Of a stretch of DNA of 64,000 bases, positions 48,603 to 59,722 are shown one piece after another. A program made the translations under genes and the position numbers. Within the stretch, counting starts at the first letter, position 1. Each line of letters begins with the position of its first letter. Source of the DNA: Coriobacteriaceae bacterium (lineage in GTDB: Bacteria > Actinomycetota > Coriobacteriia > Coriobacteriales > Coriobacteriaceae); the NCBI GenBank assembly GCA_902362275.1, contig CABIWB010000009.1, forward strand, positions 11,700-75,699. Reading direction: 5' to 3'. The notes below the pieces were generated by a model. That model searched no databases, was not told where the DNA came from, and worked only from the letters and a program-made list of their open reading frames with translations.

Positions 48603-49286
48603 TTACTCGGCCTCCTTGGCAAGCGCGGCGGCAACGGCTTCCCGCGGAATGTCGAGACCGTACGCGCGAACCTGCTCGACCGTCTTCCCGAAGACTTCCT
48701 CGACGGTCGTAGTGGCGTCGATGAGCTTTACGCGGTTTGGCTCCTCGGCAGCAATGGCGCAAAATCCCTGATAGACACGCTCTTGGAAGGCCATGCCCTT
48801 GGCCTCCATGCGATCTGCCGCACCACGGGCGGCCATGCGCAGCGCCGCCTGCTCGGGCGTGATGTGGTAGACGAGCGTGAGCGCCGGGTGCGTTCCCGCG
48901 ACGGCCAGGCTGTTGGCATCGCGCACCATCTGGCGATCGAGGCCATCGGCAAATGCCTGGTAGCAGGTCGTGGAATCGTAGAAGCGATCGCACAGGACCA
49001 CCTTGCCGGCCGCAAGGGCGGGGGCTATGACCTCGTGCACCAACTGGGCGCGCGCCGCCTCGTAGAGCAGCAACTCGCAGGTATCGCCCATCGCCGTGTT
49101 GGCGGGGTCGAGCAGCAGGGCGCGAATCTTTTCGCTGATGGCAGTGCCACCCGGCTCGCGCAGAGTTACGACCTGATAGCCGGCGAGTTCGAGCGCGCGG
49201 GCAAGCAGGCGCGCCTGCGTGGACTTGCCGGCACCGTCAACGCCCTCGAGCGTGATAAAGCTATGTTGAGCAGGCTCAAAAGCCAT
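48603..49286 (-). CDS. tmk: Thymidylate kinase
   Basis: 227 residues. P-loop FITLEGVDGAGKSTQARLLA, DRFYDSTTCYQAFADGLDRQ and the LID region HITPEQAALRMAARGAADRM fit TMK. It converts dTMP to dTDP. It is the first gene of the tmk-holB-PSP1-comF unit. Start at 49286 is supported by the position of the P-loop. GC-rich codons are as in neighbours. Confidence 0.94.
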   Translation of the reverse strand: MAFEPAQHSFITLEGVDGAGKSTQARLLARALELAGYQVVTLREPGGTAISEKIRALLLDPANTAMGDTCELLLYEAARAQLVHEVIAPALAAGKVVLCDRFYDSTTCYQAFADGLDRQMVRDANSLAVAGTHPALTLVYHITPEQAALRMAARGAADRMEAKGMAFQERVYQGFCAIAAEEPNRVKLIDATTTVEEVFGKTVEQVRAYGLDIPREAVAAALAKEAE

Positions 49287-49390
49287 GGGCGCAGCCCCTT
49301 CCTACAAGGCGCGTAAATGCAGATATATCAACCAAGCCATGATACCCCAGTGCTCGGCGCGTCCCCAATGGCTAAAGGCGCCTTTCCAAA

Positions 49391-49455
49391 GTTGCGGTGA
49401 AATAGGGACTGATTGAAGCTCTGAGACCGCCAAACAGTCCCTATTTCACCGCAAC
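49391..49455. repeat. Intergenic inverted repeat, family R1 copy 2
   Basis: The 21-base arms GTTGCGGTGAAATAGGGACTG and CAGTCCCTATTTCACCGCAAC are perfect complements around 23 bases. It matches the copy at 957-1022. It sits between tmk and the zinc-ribbon gene, and the bases just left (GCGTCCCCAATGGCTA, near 49359) are an R2-like fragment. Confidence 0.75.
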
Positions 49456-49525
49456 GTATGATGGGGATTTTTGGATGCTGGGTATAATCGTCGTATTGCA
49501 TAGAAATGTGGCGAAAGGAGTGGCA

Positions 49526-50509
49526 ATGCCTCGGTATTGCGCCTCGTGCGGCAAGCTTCTTGCAGATGATGCCAAGTTCTGCACCTCGTGCGGTGCACCC
49601 GTTGAGCAAGCAGCCGCGAGCGATAGCCAGCCCGCTTTTGAGCAGACCGGCTCCCTTGATACGCCGCGAGCCAAGGCGGACGATCCCCTCGCCTATAGCC
49701 CCGACCCCGCCGCAAGGACCGAGGCCGTCGAGACCACGCAGCGCACACCCGTCGCGAGCGGCTCGCCCCAACAGCAGCCGGCTCCCGCATACACGCCCGC
49801 TTCGCCACAGACCCCCGCTCCCAAAAAGAGCGGCACCGGGCCGCTTATCGCCGTTATCGTTGTGCTGGTGGCGATCATCATCGCCCTGGTCATCTTCTTT
49901 GCAATCAGACCGTTCGACAACGCCGCCACGCAGACGACTGCCGAGGTAGCTAAGCTGCACCATGACGTCGACGACGATGACCTAAAACCTCTCGGCGATC
50001 CCAACAGCCTGTACGACGATGATGACGATGACGACGAGGATGGCGGCGAAGCAACGCTCTCCGAGCAGAACCTCTACCGCCGACTGAGCGAATACTACGC
50101 CCTGCTCGAAGATCTCGACAGCCAGGTCCGTGGCTGCGCGCAGAACTTCAACGGCAACTATCTGGAAGAGGATCGAACCACCCGTCAAAATCTCGCCGAC
50201 GTCGCCGAGCGCACGGAGGACACCATCGAGCAGTATTACGACATCGTCGAGAACCTGGACGTCCCGACGAGCTCCAAGAACTGCAGCTCCTGGAAGGACA
50301 TCATCGCCCTGTACGACGACCTGGATCACCGCATTGACGCAATCTGTGATGCCTGGGAGATCAGCCTGAAATACGCCAAGCCTGCGGAACACAAGAATGA
50401 GATCGTGGCGCCGCTGTCGCGCGACAACGTGGCGGGCACCAATGACAATAAGTACCGCCTAGACTTTGAGGAGCGCTATCCCGGCGCCAAGCCTGTCGAG
50501 GTGAACTAG
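49526..50509 (+). CDS. Zinc-ribbon membrane protein
   Basis: 327 residues from the ATG at 49526 (AAAGGAG upstream). It begins with a zinc ribbon of two CxxC pairs (YCASCGKLLADDAKFCTSCG), then a proline/alanine-rich linker (about 30-100), a transmembrane helix (about 108-130, GPLIAVIVVLVAIIIALVIF), an Asp-rich stretch, and an extracellular helical domain (about 175-327). The function of the extracellular part is unknown. Zinc-ribbon/TM proteins of this kind are common in Coriobacteriia. Confidence 0.75.
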   Translation: MPRYCASCGKLLADDAKFCTSCGAPVEQAAASDSQPAFEQTGSLDTPRAKADDPLAYSPDPAARTEAVETTQRTPVASGSPQQQPAPAYTPASPQTPAPKKSGTGPLIAVIVVLVAIIIALVIFFAIRPFDNAATQTTAEVAKLHHDVDDDDLKPLGDPNSLYDDDDDDDEDGGEATLSEQNLYRRLSEYYALLEDLDSQVRGCAQNFNGNYLEEDRTTRQNLADVAERTEDTIEQYYDIVENLDVPTSSKNCSSWKDIIALYDDLDHRIDAICDAWEISLKYAKPAEHKNEIVAPLSRDNVAGTNDNKYRLDFEERYPGAKPVEVN

Positions 50510-50527
50510 CGCTTTGTCGTTCCCGAG

Positions 50528-50585
50528 CCGGCAGTTAGGGACGTTCCTAAACTGCCGACAGAAAAGGAACGTCCCTAACTGCCGG
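50528..50585. repeat. Long hairpin, family R2 copy
   Basis: CCGGCAGTTAGGGACGTTCC and its perfect complement at 50566-50585 enclose TAAACTGCCGACAGAAAA. The GGGACGTTC core is shared with the elements at 22704 and 58013. Another shorter inversion (CGGCAG/CTGCCG) is nested. Confidence 0.7.
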
Positions 50586-50587
50586 TC

Positions 50588-50628
50588 AAAAAAACGAGCG
50601 AGGATCACGGGGTCCTCGCTCGTTTTTT
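50588..50628. terminator. Bidirectional terminator at the end of the topoisomerase gene
   Basis: AAAAAAACGAGCGAGGA TCACGGGG TCCTCGCTCGTTTTTT is a perfect hairpin with A and T tracts on both sides. Confidence 0.9.
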
Positions 50629-50651
50629 AGGGCAATGTTTCGACTGTGCCG

Positions 50652-53228
<2,577 letters not shown>

Positions 53229-53282
53229 AAGAGGCTCCTATCTCGTGTCTCTGCGGCTACGCCCGCCCGTATGGCGGCCGAC

Positions 53283-53966
53283 TTACGCCCTTGCTTGCTC
53301 GATCTGCCCGATGAGCCAATCGCACCAGGCATCCATGCCCTCGCCCTTGCGCGCGCTCACGGCAAACCGCGGCGCCTGCGGATTGAGGTCATCGAGTGTC
53401 TTAGTATACCTATCCATGTCAAAATCGAAAGCCGGGGCCACGTCGACCTTATTGAGCAGCTGTGCGCCGGCGTGCTGGAAGATGCCCGGGTACTTGACGG
53501 GCTTGTCGTCGCCCTCGGGCACCGAGAGAATCATGATGGACAGGTTCTCGCCCAGGTCAAAGTCGACCGGGCAGACCAGGTTGCCCACATTTTCGATAAA
53601 GATGACGTCGATGTTCTCCAGGCCGACGGCCTGGTCGAACGCATCGACAGCCTCCATAATCATGTTGCCCTCGAGGTGGCACAGGCCGCCCGTGTTGATC
53701 TGGATGGCGGGCATGCCGGCTTCCTTCATGGTGATGGCATCGACATCCGAGGCAATATCGCCCTCGATGACGGCACAGCGCAGGCCGGCCTTGTCACGCA
53801 GGCGCTCGTTGGTGCCCAGAATCGTGGTGGTCTTGCCCGAACCGGGGCTCGACAAGACGTTGATCACATAGGTGTTTGTCTCATTAAATCGCTGACGCAG
53901 CTGATCTGCCAGGCGCTCGTTGCGCGACAGAATCGGCGATGCGATATCAATCGTTTTCTCAGCCAT
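53283..53966 (-). CDS. hypB: Hydrogenase nickel incorporation GTPase
   Basis: 227 residues from the ATG at 53966 (AAGGAG 8 bases upstream). P-loop VINVLSSPGSGKTTTILGTN, GGLCHLEGNMIMEAVDAFDQ with a metal-binding Cys-His, IFIENVGNLVCP and the G4-like LLNKVD. It lacks the N-terminal His-rich or CxxCGC nickel-storage region of some HypB. GTP hydrolysis drives Ni delivery with HypA into a [NiFe] hydrogenase. hypA lies 54 bases further along the operon, upstream tat genes follow. Confidence 0.92.
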   Translation of the reverse strand: MAEKTIDIASPILSRNERLADQLRQRFNETNTYVINVLSSPGSGKTTTILGTNERLRDKAGLRCAVIEGDIASDVDAITMKEAGMPAIQINTGGLCHLEGNMIMEAVDAFDQAVGLENIDVIFIENVGNLVCPVDFDLGENLSIMILSVPEGDDKPVKYPGIFQHAGAQLLNKVDVAPAFDFDMDRYTKTLDDLNPQAPRFAVSARKGEGMDAWCDWLIGQIEQARA

Positions 53967-54020
53967 ATTCGGCACTCCTTACTTCTGCCATTTATACCCC
54001 GTCCCCAGATGGCTGGTAGG

Positions 54021-54377
54021 TTAATCGTCGGGGGTCTCGATTTCGATACTTGCGATGTCGAGCTCGCGGCCGTGCAGTAGGCGCACGTTGGCACCACCAC
54101 ACTGGGGACAGCGACAGTGGAAACGATCGTGGTCGAAAACCTCGCCGCAGTCCAGACACTCGCTTTGTGGATGGACCTCCTCCACGGCAAGCTCGCAGCC
54201 TCGCGTGAGCGGGTCCTCGTCGCGAAATGTCTCCCACGCAAAGTCGAGCGCCTCGCGCACGACCTCGGTCATATCCCCGATACGCAGCGTTACCAAAACG
54301 GCGCGCGAGGCCCCCGCCCCACGCGCCGCGCGAATCACTGTATCGAGTATGCCGTTGACAATGCCAACCTCGTGCAT
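54021..54377 (-). CDS. hypA: Hydrogenase maturation nickel metallochaperone
   Basis: 118 residues, the normal length. It begins with Met-His (MHEVGIVNGILDTVIRAARG), the nickel ligand at position 2, and carries the zinc site CLDCGEVF and CPQCGG. It binds Ni2+ and passes it with HypB to the hydrogenase large subunit. The tatC gene precedes it by 6 bases on the same strand, suggesting transcription together. No hydrogenase structural genes occur in this window. Confidence 0.93.
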   Translation of the reverse strand: MHEVGIVNGILDTVIRAARGAGASRAVLVTLRIGDMTEVVREALDFAWETFRDEDPLTRGCELAVEEVHPQSECLDCGEVFDHDRFHCRCPQCGGANVRLLHGRELDIASIEIETPDD

Positions 54378-54383
54378 ACCGAT

Positions 54384-55178
54384 TTACTCCTCGCTGTCCT
54401 CTTCGTCGTCCGAAAACAGGTCCAGACGGCTCACAAACAAGCCCTCCTTGCCCTCGCGCGCGGTAATGACCACGCGAGCGATGGCGAGCGAAATCTCGTA
54501 GAGCGAGAGCAGGGCGCCATACATGAGGCCCAGCGTAACGGGCGAGCCGTCGGGCGTAATCACAGCCGAGCCCGCAAGCAGGCCAACGTATACGTAACGC
54601 CAGACACTGCGGAAGGCCGCATAGGACACAATATGGAAGACGGACAGGTAGAAGATGATGAGCGGCAGCTCAAACGCCACACCAAAGCCGATCATAAAGA
54701 GTAGCTCCATGTTGACGTAGTTCTCCAGGTCGGGCAGCGCGGTTGCGACGGCCGAGGTCTCGCCGATGAGCCACTCAAAGCCCGCCGGGATGATAATGAA
54801 GTAGCAGAAGATGGCGCCCAGGAAGAACAGCACCGTCGAGGCGAGCACCGTGGGAACGACCCACTTGCGCTCGTTGGGGCGCAGTGCCGGCAGGAAAAAC
54901 GCCAGGATCTGCCAGATGATCATGGGCGTGCACATGACCACGGCCATCTTGATGGCCAGCGAGAAGCGCAGGCCAAAGCCGCCGAGCGTGGTAGTGATGT
55001 AGAACTTACCGTCCGGTACAAAGGAGCGGATGGGGTCTTCCAGGATGTCGAGCACCACGGGCGTAGCGAAATACAGCACGATAGCGGCGGCAAACACCGA
55101 CACGACCACGATGGTCAGGCGGCGACGGAGCTCTCCCAAGTGATCGAAGAGCGGCATGCGCGCAGGTCCGATAGGCAT
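54384..55178 (-). CDS. tatC: Sec-independent (Tat) translocase TatC
   Basis: 264 residues with six hydrophobic spans. The N-terminal MPLFDHLGELRRRLTIVVVS is the TatC signature (HLxELRxR), and FEWLIGETSAVATALPDLEN is the conserved periplasmic loop. It recognises twin-arginine signal peptides. The start overlaps the tatA stop (55178). The order tatA-tatC-hypA-hypB links Tat to hydrogenase export (inference). Confidence 0.95.
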   Translation of the reverse strand: MPIGPARMPLFDHLGELRRRLTIVVVSVFAAAIVLYFATPVVLDILEDPIRSFVPDGKFYITTTLGGFGLRFSLAIKMAVVMCTPMIIWQILAFFLPALRPNERKWVVPTVLASTVLFFLGAIFCYFIIIPAGFEWLIGETSAVATALPDLENYVNMELLFMIGFGVAFELPLIIFYLSVFHIVSYAAFRSVWRYVYVGLLAGSAVITPDGSPVTLGLMYGALLSLYEISLAIARVVITAREGKEGLFVSRLDLFSDDEEDSEE

Positions 55179-55768
55179 TACTCATCGCCTCCCTTCGGGG
55201 CATCGGCGGCAGCGGCGTCGTCCTCGGCCTCGAGCTCGCGAGCGAGCTGGTCGACGACGGCCTTGCGCTTGCGGGGACGACGGGCGTAGAGGTCGGCCGT
55301 CGTGGGCTCTGCCGGCTCGAGCTCGGGCTCCGGCTCTGCAGCAGATTCGGGCTCGACGACAGGCTCGGCGGCAGCGGCAGGCTCGGCACCCTCAGCCTCG
55401 GACTCCTCGGCAGCATTCTCGCCTTCGGCGGCACCCTCGCTTGCGGCCTTCTCGGCAGCAAGGCGGGCACGGCGCTCGGCAAAGGTCTCCTTCTTGGCGG
55501 GCGCTGACGTCTCGGCGGCATCCTCGTCCGCATCGGAATCGTCGTCGGTCGCAGCAGCCTTCTTGGGCTTGACCGGGGCCGACGCGGCCTCGCTCACCGG
55601 ATCGATAATCTCGGACTGAACAACGGCCGTCATCTTTTCCTGCGTCTCGCGGAACTGACGGATGGCACGGCCGATCGTGCGGCCCATCTGTGGGAGCTTA
55701 TCCGGGCCAAACAGCAAAAAGCCGAAGACCACGATGATCGCGAGCTCACCCTCTCCAATACCAAACAC
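55178..55768 (-). CDS. tatA: TatA/TatB-family translocase subunit with long acidic tail
   Basis: 196 residues from a GTG at 55768 (GGAGG 5 bases upstream), giving VFGIGEGELAIIVVFGFLLF, GPDKLPQMGRTIGRAIRQF. This is the TatA/B short helix plus amphipathic helix. The rest (about 60-196) is low-complexity, rich in Ala, Glu, Pro and Asp, with a Lys/Arg patch near the end. TatB homologues are longer than TatA, so it could be either. It is the first gene of the tat-hyp unit. Confidence 0.88.
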   Translation of the reverse strand: MFGIGEGELAIIVVFGFLLFGPDKLPQMGRTIGRAIRQFRETQEKMTAVVQSEIIDPVSEAASAPVKPKKAAATDDDSDADEDAAETSAPAKKETFAERRARLAAEKAASEGAAEGENAAEESEAEGAEPAAAAEPVVEPESAAEPEPELEPAEPTTADLYARRPRKRKAVVDQLARELEAEDDAAAADAPKGGDE

Positions 55769-55920
55769 ACATACCTCCAAGGCTCGATGTGAGTCGAGCC
55801 CGCACCGCGCCATTCGGCCGGAACTCGTCTATTCATTCGGTCAAGTATAGCGCCCGGACGCCAAAACGTCCGAGCGCATCACAAACATATGCCAAACGGC
55901 ACGCCCTTTTGGGGCAAAGA

Positions 55921-56235
55921 TTATGCAGCGGTGATCGAAATCTCCTGGTCGACACCCAACAGCTGAACCACGCGCATCACCGGGGGCTGCACATTGGTGC
56001 AGCTAAAGCGCTTGCCGTGGTCGACCGCGTGGTGCGCGGCGCCCACAAGCACGCCAATGCCCGTCGAATCGATGTAGCTCACCTGGGCAAAATCGAGCTC
56101 AACGGCCTCAGTGGGCTGCTCGAGCGCCAGGTCGATGGCATTGCGCAGGCTATCGGCGTTAGAGATATCGATCTCGCCGGTTACCTTAATGGTGTAGAGC
56201 TCTGGCGTGGGGTTGGTGGAAATACCCAAATCCAT
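55921..56235 (-). CDS. STAS-domain anti-sigma factor antagonist-like protein
   Basis: 104 residues. The STAS fold is complete: LYTIKVTGEIDISNADSLRN and VELDFAQVSYIDSTGIGVLV, with the phosphorylatable Ser in IDSTG. Such proteins (SpoIIAA-type) bind anti-sigma factors when unphosphorylated. No anti-sigma kinase or sigma gene lies next to it. Monocistronic. The gene is followed by a 66-base gap to the aminotransferase. Confidence 0.9.
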   Translation of the reverse strand: MDLGISTNPTPELYTIKVTGEIDISNADSLRNAIDLALEQPTEAVELDFAQVSYIDSTGIGVLVGAAHHAVDHGKRFSCTNVQPPVMRVVQLLGVDQEISITAA

Positions 56236-56301
56236 GTATACGCTCCTTTACGTATCGAGAGTGCGGATAGTACTGGACGCGGACTTGCGAGGCTTTGCGC
56301 G

Positions 56302-57606
56302 TTAGGCGCGCTCGGCACGCGCAAGCTCGGCAGCGACAAGCTTAACGGCCAGCATCAGCACATCGAGCGCGGCCTCCAGGTCCTCGACCGTGGGATAGCT
56401 CGGCGCGATGCGGATGTTGGTGTCGCGCGGGTCCTTGCCATAGGGCCAGGTGGCACCGGCCGGCGTGAGCTTGACGCCCAGGTCGGCGCAAAGCGCGGCG
56501 ACCTTTTGGGCCGAGCCCTCGGGACCATCGAAGCTTACAAAGTAGCCGCCGCGGGGGTGCGTCCAGGTGGCGCAGCCCGTGTCGCCCAAGCCCTCGGTGA
56601 GCTTGCGCTCAACGGCCTCAAAGCGCGGGCGCAAAAACTCGGCATGCTTTTTCATGTGCTCCTTGACCGTCTCGATGGTGGGAAGGAAGCGCACGTGGCG
56701 CAGTTGGTTGAGCTTATCAGCACTGATGAGGCCGGCCTTCAGGTGCTTGGAGAACTCGGCGATAACCGCGGGGCTCGCACCGATAAAGCCGATACCGGCG
56801 CCCGGGAAGGTGATCTTGGACGTCGAGGCAAAGGCCACCACGCGGTCCTCGGTGCCCGCCGCGCGGGCAAGATCGAAGATGTTGGCGAGCTCGTCGGTCT
56901 CGTCGTACAGGTCGTGCACGCAGTAGGCGTTGTCCCAGAAGATGCGGAAATCGGGCGCGGCCGTGGGCATCTCGACCAGGCGACGCACGGTGTCCTCGCT
57001 AAAGGTGATGCCCGTGGGGTTGGAATACTTGGGCACGCACCAGATGCCCTTGATGGAATCGTCGGCGGCAACGAGGCGCTCGATTTCGTCCATATCGGGG
57101 CCGTTGTCGGTCATCGCGACGGGAACGTTCTCGATACCCAAGTCGGCGGTAATGCCAAAGTGGCGATCGTAGCCGGGAACGGGGCACAGGAACTTGACCT
57201 TCTTGCCGTCGTGCGCAGCCTCGTAAGCCTCCCAGGGCTCGCTGCCGCACGAGCCGCAGCGCCAGAACATGCCGGCGATGTCGTGCTCGATCAGCAGGCT
57301 CGACGAGCCCAGCACGAGCGTCTGCTCGGCGGGACAACCCAGGAACTCCCCCGCCAGCTTGCGTGCCGAGGGAATGCCCTCGAAGCAGCCGTAGTTGGAG
57401 CAGTCGACGTTGCCATCGTGCAGATCGGCGTCGGCGTTGAGGATATCGAGCATGGGTCGAGAGATGTCCACCTGGGAGGGCGACGGCTTGCCGCGGGCCA
57501 TGTCGAGCGCCAGGCCCTTGGCCTTGACCTCGGCGACCTCGGCCTTGAGTGCCTCGATGGCGGCATCGAGTTCGGTGGTTTCCATCTTCTGGTAGATCGT
57601 CTGCAT
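56302..57606 (-). CDS. Class I/II aminotransferase, aspartate-type
   Basis: 434 residues. The PLP lysine lies in VAFASTSKITFPGAGIGFIG; YSNPTGITFS and PRGGYFVSFDGPEGSAQKVA are other family motifs. The N-terminal ISRPMLDILNADADLHDGNV and CSNYGCFEGIPSARKLAGEF match the PF12897 group (bacterial aspartate aminotransferases of the alanine-glyoxylate-like subgroup). It moves amino groups between aspartate or alanine and 2-oxoglutarate; substrate uncertain. ATG at 57606 is preceded by AAAGG. Confidence 0.85.
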   Translation of the reverse strand: MQTIYQKMETTELDAAIEALKAEVAEVKAKGLALDMARGKPSPSQVDISRPMLDILNADADLHDGNVDCSNYGCFEGIPSARKLAGEFLGCPAEQTLVLGSSSLLIEHDIAGMFWRCGSCGSEPWEAYEAAHDGKKVKFLCPVPGYDRHFGITADLGIENVPVAMTDNGPDMDEIERLVAADDSIKGIWCVPKYSNPTGITFSEDTVRRLVEMPTAAPDFRIFWDNAYCVHDLYDETDELANIFDLARAAGTEDRVVAFASTSKITFPGAGIGFIGASPAVIAEFSKHLKAGLISADKLNQLRHVRFLPTIETVKEHMKKHAEFLRPRFEAVERKLTEGLGDTGCATWTHPRGGYFVSFDGPEGSAQKVAALCADLGVKLTPAGATWPYGKDPRDTNIRIAPSYPTVEDLEAALDVLMLAVKLVAAELARAERA

Positions 57607-57755
57607 GGGTGCGACCTTTCACGAAGCGGTACGTTGCAATTCTTCTAAGTATAGACCGCCACCGTCGTAACGTTATGAAGCCGTGATAGATTAAGTCCAT
57701 CGCAATGAATTACGAATCGCCGCGCATGCCGGCGTGGAGCGCCCAAGGAGGCACT

Positions 57756-58010
57756 ATGGAGTACGGATCGTTTCAGGCCGAGGAATTCGGCGACCTGCAG
57801 CGCCTGGTCGACGGACTGTTTTACGACCGCCACGCCATCGACCGCCTGGATCTGATCGTACAGGCCGAAATCTTGGACCTGGCGCCCGATCTCATGGAAA
57901 TCGTCAACCTGCTACCGCCCGGCTATTACGACCGCCAGTCACTTTGCGACCAGCTCAACTCCGCCTTGGCCGCCCACGGCTGGGGCGCCATCTACGGCAC
58001 CGTGGAATAA
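57756..58010 (+). CDS. Small acidic protein of unknown function
   Basis: 84 residues from the ATG at 57756 (AAGGAGG upstream): MEYGSFQAEEFGDLQRLVDG, then LDLIVQAEILDLAPDLMEIV and DRQSLCDQLNSALAAHGWGA. It is helical and acidic, with no family recognised. The frame extends upstream to 57705 without a ribosome site. It is divergent from the aminotransferase and ends in a terminator. Wobble-position GC content looks native. Confidence 0.65.
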   Translation: MEYGSFQAEEFGDLQRLVDGLFYDRHAIDRLDLIVQAEILDLAPDLMEIVNLLPPGYYDRQSLCDQLNSALAAHGWGAIYGTVE

Positions 58011-58012
58011 AC

Positions 58013-58042
58013 CTAGTCATTTAAGAACGTCCCGAATGACTA
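58013..58042. repeat. Short intergenic repeat, family R2 copy 2
   Basis: CTAGTCATTTAAGAACGTCC and CGAATGACTA form an inverted-orientation copy of 22704-22734, with about 28 of 30 bases shared after reverse complement. It sits next to a convergent terminator, as the copy near galM does. Confidence 0.65.
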
Positions 58043-58079
58043 AAACGCCGCCTGTGATGGTGTTCACAGGCGGCGTTTT
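58042..58079. terminator. Bidirectional terminator
   Basis: AAAACGCCGCCTGTGA and TCACAGGCGGCGTTTT form a perfect long stem between the small-protein gene and nhaA. Confidence 0.9.
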
Positions 58080-58096
58080 CAAACTTGTATGTGCTC

Positions 58097-59455
58097 TTAC
58101 TCGTCCTTGGGCGCGGGGTGCTTGCAGATCACACTCATGTAGATCATGCCAAGTACGGCCGCGGTGACAGAGCCGGCGAGAATAGCGGCCTTGGCGGCCA
58201 GAACCTCAAACTGGGCCGTCGGGAAGGCGAGGCCGCTGATGAGAATCGACATGGTAAAGCCGATGCCGCCCAGAATGCCCACGCCGGCAATCATGTGCCA
58301 GTTGACATTGCGCGGCAGCTCGCAGGCCCTAAGCTTAACCAGGGCAAACGTCATACCAAAGATGCCGACCGGCTTGCCCAGCAGCATGCCAAAGTACACG
58401 CCGAGCGTCACCGGGTCGGTGAGCAGCGTGCTCATGTCCACGCCCACTAGGCGAACCTGTGCGTTCACGAACGCAAAGATCGGCAGAATCACAAAGTTGA
58501 CCGGCGTGAAGATCAGACGCTCCATGCGGATGAGCGGCGGGGTCACGCGGTGCATGACGCGCTCGACCTTGGTGGTCGAGACGGTAAAGTCATGCTGGCC
58601 CAGGATGTGTGCCTCGTCGTCGTAGCGGTCGTCGAGCAACGGCAGGCACTCGACCAGCCAATCGGTAAGGCTATCGAGCTTAACGCCGCACTTGGCCGGA
58701 ATGGTGAAGGCCAGGATGACGCCGGCAAGCGTAGCGTGCACGCCGCTCTTGAACATGCAGAACCACAACAGCAGACCCAGTACCGAATACGGGGCAAGGC
58801 GGTAATGCTGCGTCTTGTTGAGCCACACGAGCGCGCAGGTCACAAGCGCGGCGGCGCCCAACCAAAACGGATTGGGGCTCTGACCGTAGAAGATGGCGAT
58901 GGCGGCGATGGAGATGAGGTCGTCGGCGATAGCGAGCGTCGAGAAGAACACGCGCACGCCGTTGGGCACGCGATTGCCCAAAAGCGACAGCACGCCCAGC
59001 GCAAAGGCAATATCGGTTGCCATGGGGATGGCCCAGCCGTTGTGCGCGCCAGCATGGTTAAAGATCAGGTAGATGCAGGCGGGAACGACGACGCCGCCCA
59101 CGGCCGCCAGCATGGGAAGCATGGCCTGACGCGGATTCTTGAGCTCGCCGACCGTCATCTCGTACTTAAGCTCAATGCCCACCAACAAAAAGAAAATCGC
59201 CATGAGGAAGTCGTTGACGAAAAGCTCAACGGTGAGACCGGCCGTAAGGTTGCCCAGACCCACATACAGCGGGGTCTCCAAAAAGTGATGGATGGCCTCA
59301 TAGGCATCGGTATTGGCGCAAATAACGGCGGCGATGGCGGCGAAGACCATGACGGCGGCGGAAATCGTGCCGTTCTCGGCGATGCGTTCCCAGATGTCGT
59401 GACGTTCAAAGCGTTTGCGCTCACGAACGTTGAACAGCTGCTCGGGTGCTGCCAT
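58097..59455 (-). CDS. nhaA: Na+/H+ antiporter
   Basis: 452 residues from the ATG at 59455 (AAAGGAG upstream), with about twelve hydrophobic spans. FFLLVGIELKYEMTVGELKN, ALGVLSLLGNRVPNGVRVFF and the tandem ion-binding aspartates in STLAIADDLISIAAIAIFYG identify NhaA. It is longer than E. coli NhaA (388), mainly because of a polar loop near 285-320. It exchanges Na+ for H+ and is important in the gut lumen. The upstream start gives an extra N-terminal stretch without support. Confidence 0.94.
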   Translation of the reverse strand: MAAPEQLFNVRERKRFERHDIWERIAENGTISAAVMVFAAIAAVICANTDAYEAIHHFLETPLYVGLGNLTAGLTVELFVNDFLMAIFFLLVGIELKYEMTVGELKNPRQAMLPMLAAVGGVVVPACIYLIFNHAGAHNGWAIPMATDIAFALGVLSLLGNRVPNGVRVFFSTLAIADDLISIAAIAIFYGQSPNPFWLGAAALVTCALVWLNKTQHYRLAPYSVLGLLLWFCMFKSGVHATLAGVILAFTIPAKCGVKLDSLTDWLVECLPLLDDRYDDEAHILGQHDFTVSTTKVERVMHRVTPPLIRMERLIFTPVNFVILPIFAFVNAQVRLVGVDMSTLLTDPVTLGVYFGMLLGKPVGIFGMTFALVKLRACELPRNVNWHMIAGVGILGGIGFTMSILISGLAFPTAQFEVLAAKAAILAGSVTAAVLGMIYMSVICKHPAPKDE

Positions 59456-59662
59456 GGGCGGCTCCTTTCTCGGGAAAGCTCCCGTCTTAAAAAAGCACGG
59501 CCCGCCCAAGTGGCGGCGCCGCGCTCTAACGTATTACGCTTGCATCTAGCCTACCCTGCACGACAAGCACGCAGGCGTGGCCGAAAAGCGGAACCACAGG
59601 TTGAACATTATTTGCTCAACGGCACGGACGCGCCTGCCCAAGAGACGACGCGGCGCCGTGCA

Positions 59663-59703
59663 CAAAAAACGACCGGAGCGCGGGGCGTCCGCGATCCGGT
59701 CGT
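59663..59703 (-). terminator. Terminator after ppaC
   Basis: On the minus strand ACGACCGGATCGCGGAC and GCGCTCCGGTCGTTTTTTG form a stem with T tract. Confidence 0.8.
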
Positions 59704-59722
59704 GGCGTTCGGTCAACTAAAC

